From Thalassiosira profunda (lineage: Eukaryota; Bacillariophyta; Thalassiosirophyceae; Thalassiosirales; Thalassiosiraceae): 15,243 nt of DNA. The notes beneath the pieces were generated by a model. The model did no database searches. It was given only the letters and a program-made list of their open reading frames with translations, and was not told where the DNA came from. The stretch covers positions 1 through 15,243 of the forward strand of contig JALLAP010003121.1 of NCBI GenBank assembly GCA_036939355.1, in the 5' to 3' direction. Within the stretch, counting starts at the first letter, position 1. The number at the start of each line of letters is the position of its first letter. Shown here piece after piece: positions 7,620 to 15,243 of the stretch. A program made the translations under genes and the position numbers.

Positions 7620-9375
7620 ATGAGGCTCCCTGCCGCCCTCCTCTCCCTGCTAGCCGCCTCGTCGCCGGGTGCGACGATGGCCGGCCCGCCCGACAGATGC
7701 TGCTGCATCCCGAGCGGCGGTGGGTGCGGCTACGAACTGAAGTGCGCAGAAACCGGCGGCACCTGCGCGCCGGGGGGCCAGTGTCAGTCAGAGCAATGTC
7801 AGGAGATCGCTGGTAGCTGCACCTGCGTTGTCGGCGGCGGCCCCACCCCTCCTCCCACCCCTGGCCCCACACCCGACCCTGCCTCCACCCCCGGCCCCAC
7901 CCCCGGCCCTGTCTCCGGCCCCATCGGAAGCTGCACGATGAGTGGCGACCCGGCCGGTCCCGAAATTGCAATGGCGTGGGTGTCGGATCAGGTGAGCTTT
8001 CTGGCATAAGATATGAGCAGTGTTCTCGTCCACCTGGCTCACTTCTCTTATCGCTCTGACTCCAGTACGCCAACTTCGACCGCGAGTATGACTTCGGCCT
8101 GCCATGCGATAATGTTCAAGGGACCATCATCAACCAGTTCCGGTGCTGCCACGATTGGCTCGTCAACTCCTTCGCCGGCATCAACGTTGTCAGCCTCGCC
8201 TTCCTCAAGCCCACGGAGATTCTTGACCCTGCCGGATCCGGATGCTTCATTAATAATGATCCATTGAATAGTCAGTGCACTAGCGATGGCGTCCGTAAGG
8301 GCATGCCAGGCGCGATCGACTACTTCTACGGCGCTGATCATATCGACCTTGTCTTTGTGAGCATCGGCGGAGCAACGTACAAGGACGATTGGGAGGTAGT
8401 CCTCGCTGACAACGCGACGGCAGAGGAGTTTGCGGACAAAGTTGCGGCGATTGCTACAACCCTCGATGCCGGGGTAGAGATCGACTATGAGGAGTCTGCC
8501 AACCCGCGTCTCGAACAACTCGAGGCATTCGTCAAGCGGTATCGTGAGCCCCATAACCACCCATATGAGCATAAGTCCACGCTGCAGGCCGGAGACCGCC
8601 CCAAATTCCTCACCATCGACTTCGGCCAAGGGGCTCAATTCATGGGTCCCGTTGCCAAGTAAGTTATGATGGTCGATGTCTTTTCGTGTGAATCACAGCG
8701 TACTTATTGATTCGGCTCTCATTTCTACTTAGTTGGGTGGCGCACAAAGGCTTCAATATAAACCCAACCTTAACCGAACCCAGGTACTTCAACTGGGCGA
8801 ATGCGATGGTGGGCGGGAGTCGTCAGTCTCGTCCCTCTGCCATCATTGGTAGGTGCCCTTGTTTCTGATAGTGACCTTTCCAACGCGAGCCAACAGCTAA
8901 CGGGGCGACAGATAACTGGTACCAGCATGTTCTTGGATACAGCACCCTTCAGACAAAACCCATCGCCCCGGCGAACCTAGTCGTGAGCCTGTGGTCAAGC
9001 GGTGGCAGAGCCATCGACAACTGCATCTCCGATACTGGTGTCACCCTAGCGGACCCTGATGTTGTCCAGTTCATCACCAATGTTGAACCCTGCATTCAAT
9101 TCTGTGGCGAATGCAAGGATGCTCTTCCCGACCCGACTCCGTATGGCGGCGCCTACACCAAGGGAGTCAAAGGATACGCCTACTGGATGGTCGGGAACAT
9201 CAGCCCAAGGCGGTCCAACACGTGTCCCTCTGATGGTGTCACTTACACTGTGTATGGTGACACCTTTGAAGGGGACGGTGACTGCTCGCTGGGTTTTGGA
9301 GCTGCCGCCGATGCGTATCCCAGCACCATCCAGGCTCCTAATAACGATGTTGACTGGGACGCCAGGGAGTATTGA
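7620..9375 (+). CDS. Secreted GH18 (chitinase)-like protein with Cys-rich N-terminus, four exons
   Basis: The exons are 7620-7991, 8066-8658, 8733-8848 and 8912-9375. The introns are 74, 74 and 63 bp (GTGAGC, GTAAGT and GTAGGT donors; CCAG, TTAG and ACAG acceptors). The product is 514 residues.

Residues 1 to ~21 (MRLPAALLSLLAASSPG) look like a signal peptide. Residues ~26-70 are Cys-rich (CCCIPSGGGCGYELKC and further Cys), possibly a small binding module. Residues ~73-100 are a Pro/Thr/Gly linker, probably O-glycosylated. The catalytic-type barrel follows: the beta-strand motif VSIGG (~222-226) corresponds to the SxGG motif of GH18, AGVEIDYEE (~259-267) to DxxDxDxE, and GYAYWMVGN (~448-456) to the conserved C-terminal Trp strand.

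The proton-donor Glu (E266) and the Asp two before it (D264) are kept, but the first two Asp positions read Ala and Glu. The protein would therefore be a chitinase-type hydrolase or a chitin-binding lectin-like relative. Codon use is less GC-biased than in eEF3 (it contains TTA and AAT codons). Confidence 0.78.
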
Positions 9376-9450
9376 CTTGAACTATTGTACGAGCTGTGTA
9401 TTACTAATAGGCATCGTGTGTCAAAGACATCAGAAGACTAAGATGAGAGT

Positions 9451-9456
9451 AATAAA
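9451..9456 (+). terminator. AATAAA polyadenylation signal for the GH18-like gene
   Basis: AATAAA lies 76 bases past the stop of the GH18-like gene, inside the 127-bp convergent gap before the stop codon of the NOL6 gene at 9503. The short gap suggests that the two 3' ends nearly touch or overlap. Confidence 0.5.
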
Positions 9457-9502
9457 GTGCTGATTCCATTGAACTCACTTTACATGTTACTCGTTCTTCT
9501 GC

Positions 9503-12500
9503 TCATTCCTGCTCACTGCCACTGCCGCTTCCTTCGCTGCCATCATCATCGTCGTTGACCGAAGACTTTCTTTCTCTCTTCCGTTTCTGGAGCGGCGCAT
9601 CGTTCGGCTGTTTGGCATCGAACACCTTGAACGTCGACACGACGTTCCGGCACAAGTACCCGATTTCCTCCATCAAGTCGTCCGTGTTCGCGACGACGAG
9701 GCTGTCCTCCTTCCACTGCGCGGCGACCGGGCGCTGGAATTCCGACGCGACGGCCGAGAAGGGCTGCGGCGTGAACGCGTCCGGCCTCCAGAGCATGGCG
9801 ATCACTTCCGGCGAGAATTGGTTGTAGAAGAAGACGGCGTAGTCGCTGTATTTGGAGCGGAGCGTCTTGACGAGCGCGTTGACCGGTTGCCATTCGTGCT
9901 GAAAATGAAGAGATGGTATGAGTACTTACCATACTTCGAACAGCATCAAGCTCTTTCGACACAGCAATAACTCACGAGCGTATCCTTCGCGAGCACCAAG
10001 TTCTTGTACTGTTTCTGCCGCAGCTCCTTCGGCCCGGCGAACCTCATCTGCATGCTCCTCTCAAAGGGGCTGGTCGCCGGTAGACCCTTCTCGCCCGGCC
10101 TTGGAGGCGTCACAATGGCGCAGTCGGCGTTCGTCGACGAACAGCCGGAGTCGACAATGTAGCTCGAATCCACGCGCAGCAGCGCGCTGTAGGAAGTGAG
10201 CGACGACGAGCTCTCCTGAAAGGCGGCCGCCCATCCGTTGGCCCCCTTCCCGCTCTGGAGGCATTTCGTCAGGTGATCGTGCGAGCAACGGGCAAGGGCG
10301 ACCGCCCGGCCCAGGACGACCCGTTCCGGGAACCTGGCCGTGACCGTCGGAGCCCACGCCTTCTCGACCGCGTCGGCAGGACCGGCGGGCGGGGCCATCT
10401 CGTCGCCCTCTCCGACGACGGACCCGGTCATCTCCTCCACTCCGTCGTAATCGGCGGGAGAAATGATGTACATGGCCGGACCGCGTTGGAACTCTGGCCC
10501 GCGGACGGCGTCGAACTGGGCCCGAATCAGCCGGCGGTCGCGCGACGAGATGTGATTTTGGGGATCGACGACGAGCGGCGCCCGCGCCCAATCGTGCCCC
10601 GCGAGCAGCCGCAACCATCGGAGGAATCCCGCCGCCGCCGTCGCGGGCGGTTCCTCGATCGATCCCGTCGGGGAGTGGCGCGCCCGATCCTCCCCGCCAT
10701 GCGACGGATCGGTGTACACCTTGGCCACCAGCAGTTCGAGGGCCTCGAGCGGGAGCACGTCCGAGAGGAGGTGCGATCCCGCCCAGCGGTGCGCGAGGCG
10801 GACGACCGACGACGCGGACGGGTGCCGCGTGTGCACGGCGTGAATGAGGGAGTGGCGCATGGGGCCCCGGACGTGGCGGTCGATCAGGCTCTGCATCAAA
10901 TCCATTGGAGGGCAAATGAGAGGTTGGAACAGCTCCAAAGCAAATTGCGCATTCGCGACGCAAGATGAAGTACGGTACTCACGAGCCGCAGGGCCCTCGC
11001 CTCCGGGGTCGGGTTCGTCAGTCCGCGCAGCATGCGCAATTCCTGGTCGGCCCGCACCACGATCCGAAACGAATACCCTTGAAAGCCCACGTCCAAATAA
11101 GCGGGCGTCGCGTCCATCGGCCCGTCGAACCCCTCTGCGTCGCCCGCCCGCTCGTCCTTCAACCTCTCGATGCCCTCGGCGAGCCGCACGAGCATGGCGC
11201 ACTTGGCCGCGGCCATGGCGTTCAGCGACGCCGGCCACCTTGCGCTGCCCTCGAACCTGATTTGAATCAGAATGGGCGCACCCACATTCGCGCCCGCGAT
11301 TTTCCGATCGTGCGTGGCAGGGCCGCCCAGGAGGGGATGGGGCACGGGCGGGAACAACGCCGAATAGCGCAGGCACGGCGCGAGGGGCTCCACCTCGTCG
11401 ATGGACAGGGGCAGCCCGAGCGGGCAGGATTTCTTCCCCTTTTGGGACGGATCCGCGGACATGGCCGTGTTCCGGCGGAGAAAGTCCGCCAACGAGTCGA
11501 ACGCCGCCACGGCCTTCTTGTGGAGCGCCATCGAGTCGGCGTAGGGCGAGGGCGACGGCCCGGCCACCCCGTCGATGAACGAGACCACGTCCCGCAGCTC
11601 GAACGCCACCGGCTTCGCCTGATCCCTCCGCTTCCGCGTCACAAAGTGCAATCCAATCACGTGCCGCACGATCCGCTCGGCAATCCCGCCCATGCTCCGG
11701 TCCATCCCACTGAACTCCACCACCCCCCCCTCCGGCGCGTGGTCTTTGGGAAACAGAGATTGAAACGACAGGCAAGTGAGCAAATTCAATTCTTCCAAAT
11801 TTAAAAAGTTTGAAATTCAACCGCTCGTTTGAAAAATCAAACGGTCTTTTGAAAATTCAATTTGAATTCCCAAATTGGATTGAAAATTCAATTCGAATTT
11901 CCAAATGGTCAAAATTTTCAAACGACCATTTGATTTTTCAAATGGTCGTTTGAAATGTCAGCGCAAGCACAATCTGACAGACGCGGATGTGTCCCCCGGG
12001 CGTTGCCCCACTCACCTTCGTTCCACACGGCCGCGCGCACGATGGCCCCGTCCCGAAACCGTCGCAGCGGGGCCTTGTCTTCGCCCCACAGGGAAACAAA
12101 GGCGGCGGCACCCCGGGCGTCCTCGGCGGGGGGGCCGCGGTCGACGAGGCGGCGGGCCGCGGCGGGGGCGAGGCGCAGTCCAACCACGAGGGAGGGGGAG
12201 GGGTGGTGGGTGTGGGCGGGAGAGGCGGGCGGCCGCTGGGTGGCATCCGCTGAATAGCCTACAGACGAGGTCCCGCGAACGGGGACGCGGTGGCACTGGT
12301 CGCTGTTCTCTACCGCCGAAGTAGCAGCCCCCTCGCTGCCTGCACCGTCACCCTCGCCCACGCGCACGTCGCCGTTGCCGGACGTGAACGCCCTGACAGC
12401 GGTGGCCCGATCCCCCAGCGCGCGCGCCAGGACGCCCACGACGCCGCGGCGCACGCTCTCGTCGAATCCAATATCGTCGGCGTCGCGGCCCCACACTTCG

Positions 12501-14527
12501 TCGGAGCCCTTCCCGTGCCTCTTCCCGGCCAACCGCGGGACCGAAGCCAGTGGCACTCTTACGTAGGCGTCGTACCGCGCCCAGAACCGACGGGTCTCCA
12601 AAAAGAGCGCGCGGAAGGCCCCCCGCTCGTCATCCTCGCGCCCGTGGATCGTTTTCAGTGCCCATTGGGCCTCGGACCGCGATTCCCTCACGAAGGACGG
12701 CGAGAGGCGGGCGAGGTAGTTGAGGGTCATGGTGGGGTCGAGCAACACGGGGGCGTCTCCGTGGGAGGGGGCGGCGACGGAGGCCGAACGGGTGGCGGAG
12801 GAGGCGAAGGCAAGCTTGTAGCACTCCAGCAGCGTCCGCGGCCGTCCATCCGATGCTGCACTGCCGCGCAGGTCGTCGAGGTACAATCGGGATTGGGCGC
12901 ACTCCGCCACGGTTTGGGACTCGCTCCGACCCTCCCGAGGAATGACGAGTCCCGCCTTTTTCTTCGCCTTCCACTCCCTCACCTCCTCAGCCGCCAGCGT
13001 CTCCTTCCCCCCCACCGAAGCGGCGGCAACTGCCGACTCCAGTCCCTCCTCGCCGAGCCAGTCGGTCTCCCCCCAAAACTTCATGAACGTAGTGAACGCC
13101 TGGACACTCCCCATCCGCTTCCCGATGGCCTTGGTGCGGTACAGGTAAGCCAGCAGCACCGCCAGCGTGGTGGTGGTGAACGTGTCGTGGCCCCTTAGAA
13201 AGCCGCGCTGGAGGGCCCACACCTTCAACAGCAACAATGTTTCGTGGAAGGAGGTGGTGGGGCTGACGTGGGCGCCCCCCTCGTGCAGCGTGGCGAGGGT
13301 ATTGTTGATGAGGCGGGGGGTGGCGAGGAGGTGGGCGTCCTCGGCGAGGGCGTTGGTGTAGTGCGGCGTGGCCTCCAATCCGTCGCGCTGTTTTGTCGAG
13401 CGGTTGTTGCTTCGGTCGGGGAGGAGGCGGGAGGGCGGGATCCAGCACGCGCCCACGCCGTCGTCCGATGCGTCGTCGCTTTCGTCGCCGCCGCGAGAAG
13501 AGTTGCGATCCGTCGATTGCACCCCGAAGACGAGCCGTATCCGAAACCGCAGTTTGTTGTTCTTTCCCTTCTTTCCATCCTTCTTACTATCCCGCTTCCG
13601 CTTCTTTTTGTTCTGTTTGGAGTCGGCCTCGCCATCGTTCAGCGGAGGCGTGAGCAATAATCCCACCTTCCTTGCGTCCCCGAATACGCGGGTCAAATGG
13701 ACCGCGCCGATGGTCGACCGGTGCTTCTTCTGCGACAGCTGCTTGGCAATGTGCACGGCCAGGAGGTTCCGTTTCTGCAAGTATTGGAGACGAGTGGGTG
13801 AGATGACAATGAGATGACACATCATGTGAGCATTCGGCCGAAACGAGAGCAGTCAGCGGTCAAGCGAAGAAGCCAAAGAGAAACTCACATCAGTATAACG
13901 GTGGTTCAAGTAGTCCTTCCCGCCCACGAACGCCCCCTCGCCGCCATCCGCACTCCCGTCCACCAATACCGCCACGTCCAACACCGGCAACACGTTGCCG
14001 TTCGCCCGTTTGTTGGCCAGCCCGGCGTTGCCTGCGTGGGCGAACGATCCGATCGGCGCCAATGTCAAGGACGATCCGCCCGGGAAGGGGAACGACCAGG
14101 AGGTCAGCGGGTTGCCCCCCTCGATATTTGCACTTTTGCTTGCATGCGTATTCGACGATTGCAATGTCTTGGCGAACTTGTCCGACACGAGCGGCACGCG
14201 ATACCGCGCCTCCCCGCTCGCCCCGTTCTCTCCGCCGGGCAGCAACGCCACCTCGGGGCCCAGCGTGGCACTTCCCAACCCGTCGATCGCCTCCTTGACT
14301 CGGTGCAAATAGCCCCGCGCGGACGGGGCCCACTTGGCCTCGTAGTGGGCGCGCGCATCGCCCAAACCACTGGTGCCCCCGCCGGCGCCGCCGGGATGGA
14401 CGTGCAGAAACGATTCCTTGAGGAGCTCGGCGGTTTCGAGGCGGAGGAGGTTCGAGCGGGCGAGGCGGGCGGTCGCCGCGGCGGGTTGGTCGGCGGATGC
14501 CGCCGCTGAGGGGGGCGCGGCGGGCAT
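9503..14527 (-). CDS. NOL6/Utp22 (Nrap) nucleolar ribosome-biogenesis protein, five exons
   Basis: This is a component of the small-subunit processome (UTP-C module with Rrp7) needed for early 18S pre-rRNA processing in the nucleolus. The exons on the minus strand are 14527-13889, 13774-12016, 11743-10983, 10890-9976 and 9898-9503. The introns are 114, 272, 92 and 77 bp, all with GTGAGT donors. The sum is 4470 nt, giving 1489 residues.

Recognition points are the N-terminal LLRLETAELLKE helix (~27-38); the D1 block DVAVLVD...KDYLNHRYTD joined across intron 1 to KRNLLAVHIAKQL (~184-226); LLLLKVWALQRGF in the second domain; RLAHRWAGSHLL in exon 4; and the C-terminal D6 block DYAVFFYNQFSPEVIAMLWR followed by PDAFTPQPFS.

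It is longer than the human (~1150) and yeast (~1240) proteins because of low-complexity inserts: a Lys-rich tract (~266-288), an acidic Asp/Ser tract (~306-315) and a Gly/Ser/Pro stretch near the end of exon 2. The start at 14527 is the first ATG just before the conserved N-terminal helix. The frame is open to 14710, but that part has a leader-like composition. Confidence 0.9.
11744..12015 (-). other. Long intron 2 of the NOL6/Utp22 gene
   Basis: The donor is GTGAGT at 12015 and the acceptor CCCAAAG ends at 11744; the junction is phase 1 and joins G to AC as an Asp codon (DHAPEGG). At 272 bp it is more than twice the length of any other intron here (63-114 bp). The excess is explained by an AT-rich, repeat-structured core at about 11777-11962. 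AAAG is a weaker acceptor than the CAG or TAG ends of the other introns. Confidence 0.85.
11821..11955. repeat. AT-rich nested inverted/direct repeats inside the intron
   Basis: There are three visible layers. First, a perfect hairpin: the arm TTTCAAACGACCATTTGA at 11916-11933, loop TTTT, and its exact reverse complement at 11938-11955. Second, a smaller hairpin CGTTTGA/AAAA/TCAAACG at 11826-11843 with the same CAAACG core and the same loop size. Third, between them, two near-identical direct copies beginning TTGAAAATTCAATT at 11849 and 11880, 31 bp apart, each ending CCAAAT(T)GG. The composition is sharply AT-rich against GC-rich flanks. Confidence 0.9.
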
Positions 14528-14867
14528 GAGGAGATTGTGATGTGAATGTTTTGTTGGTGTTGCTTGGTGGATCTTTGGAGTGTTACATAGTTGTTGAGGG
14601 TTGCAAAAAGGCCATCCGTCTGGCCCTCGCTCGATTGGCAAACTACTTTTGAGACGCGTGTCGCTCGAAGTGTCAACTTCCCCTGGGCAACAACATGAGA
14701 ACCCGCTCAATGAGCCGGAGAGCTTTGATGGCGTCCACGACAGTTCGGTAGCGTTGCAAACGCATCAAACAGTGCCTGGGCAGCGACGGCGGCCCCAGAT
14801 CCTGCATGTGCATTGAATCTCTACCTGCTCTAGAGAGGAGAGCGTGGGTTGATTGCGCTGCAAAGGC
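14528..14867. promoter_or_regulatory. Divergent intergenic region between NOL6/Utp22 and the MBL-like gene
   Basis: This 340-bp stretch holds both gene starts' promoters. It has a T/G-rich part next to the NOL6 start and mixed composition after that. A small hairpin (GGCCA/TGGCC near 14609-14624) is the only structure I see, and it may be chance. An in-frame TGA at 14850-14852 limits how far upstream the right-hand gene can begin. Confidence 0.4.
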
Positions 14868-15243
14868 ATGAGACGTGCACACCTCCTCGCCCGGCTCGCA
14901 GCAACGCTTTGGTTGCAAAAGGAAATGAACGTCGTCGTCCGCACGCCCGTCGCAAAATTCGGCGCAATCGTCCATCGATCGCAACACAGCAAGGCTCCCG
15001 CCATGAGACTGGAAGCGATACTCCCCGGCATCCTCGCGACACGGTCGGAGCATCCCTTCGGAAACGAGCACGCCGCGCGCGCCTTCCTGATCGAACGACC
15101 AGCGGGGCCGAACATGCTCCTTTACGCCAGCTCCCACATCGCAGAGTACGTCGATCACCTCGCAGAGGTCGGGACGCCCTCGCACCAGCTGCTCACGCAC
15201 CGGGACGAAGCTTCGAAGTTCTGCAACGTCCTGCCATCCAAGG
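14868..15243 (+). CDS. Metallo-beta-lactamase-fold-like protein, N-terminal part, runs off the right edge
   Basis: The frame is open from after a TGA at 14850 to the window end. In-frame ATGs lie at 14868, 14925 and 15003. From 15003 the product reads MRLEAILPGILATRSEHPFG, then AFLIERPAGPNMLLY, then HLAEVGTPSHQLLTHRDEAS. This matches the opening of a divergent metallo-beta-lactamase-fold family: a 'N-x-YLI-RPEG-N-hh-D' strand pair, then an 'LxxLGG...FLTHRD' strand. The metal-binding His motif is at best partial (THRDEASK and not THxHxDH), so activity is uncertain. The stretch 14868-15002 encodes an Arg/Ala/Leu-rich, acid-poor extension (MRRAHLLARLAATLWLQ) that would suit an organelle-targeting peptide if translated. 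Third-position G/C content is high from about 14928 on, which favours a start upstream of 15003. Confidence 0.5.
   Translation, partial: MRRAHLLARLAATLWLQKEMNVVVRTPVAKFGAIVHRSQHSKAPAMRLEAILPGILATRSEHPFGNEHAARAFLIERPAGPNMLLYASSHIAEYVDHLAEVGTPSHQLLTHRDEASKFCNVLPSK

Noticed and set aside
11821..11955. CRISPR array or bacterial-type terminator
   Set aside because: Repeat units are few, overlapping and without unique spacers, and the block sits inside a eukaryotic spliceosomal intron.
12290..13198. Plus-strand open frame of 302 codons opposite NOL6 exon 2
   Set aside because: Shadow of the NOL6/Utp22 coding strand; composition dominated by Arg, Pro, Gly and His with no domain.
1..15243. tRNA, rRNA or a defence/biosynthetic gene cluster
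   Set aside because: I found no cloverleaf-like or rRNA-like sequence, and neighbouring genes have unrelated housekeeping or secretory roles with alternating orientation.

Overview
The window is nuclear DNA from a GC-rich, intron-containing eukaryotic microbe, most likely an alga or alga-like protist. I favour a stramenopile, but a haptophyte or a related group is possible. The evidence is a full-length elongation factor 3 (a translation factor of fungi and several algal/protist lines), nine short introns with GT-AG ends (six of nine donors read GTGAGT), G/C-rich third codon positions, AATAAA-type signals after some genes, and no operons or Shine-Dalgarno sites. The species assignment is inference.

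Layout, left to right. 1-193 (minus) is the start of a probable amino-acid/auxin-permease-type transporter that runs off the left edge. 194-859 is a divergent intergenic region. 860-3442 (plus) is a sterol 3-beta-glucosyltransferase-like gene with one 89-bp intron. It is interrupted by an assembly defect: a 72-bp exact duplication flanking a single N. 3443-3840 is a convergent 3' intergenic region. 3841-7035 (minus) is elongation factor eEF3 (two exons, 1037 aa). 7036-7619 is a divergent promoter region with three CACGTG boxes. 7620-9375 (plus) is a secreted, glycoside-hydrolase-family-18-like protein (four exons, 514 aa) with a Cys-rich N-terminus and a Pro/Thr linker. 9503-14527 (minus) is the NOL6/Utp22 (Nrap) ribosome-biogenesis protein (five exons, 1489 aa); its second intron is unusually long and holds an AT-rich inverted/direct repeat structure with an 18-bp perfect hairpin. 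14528-14867 is a divergent intergenic region. 14868-15243 (plus) is the 5' part of a metallo-beta-lactamase-fold-like protein with a possible N-terminal targeting extension.

The genes do not form a pathway. eEF3 (translation elongation) and NOL6/Utp22 (18S rRNA processing) are both protein-synthesis housekeeping genes. The glucosyltransferase acts on membrane sterols, and the GH18-like protein is exported. Gene order is strictly alternating: each complete gene is divergent from one neighbour and convergent with the other. I see no novel multi-gene system. The points most worth a second look are the hairpin-rich intron repeat, the G-box cluster shared by eEF3 and the GH18-like gene, the altered GH18 catalytic motif, and the assembly duplication that artificially breaks the glucosyltransferase.
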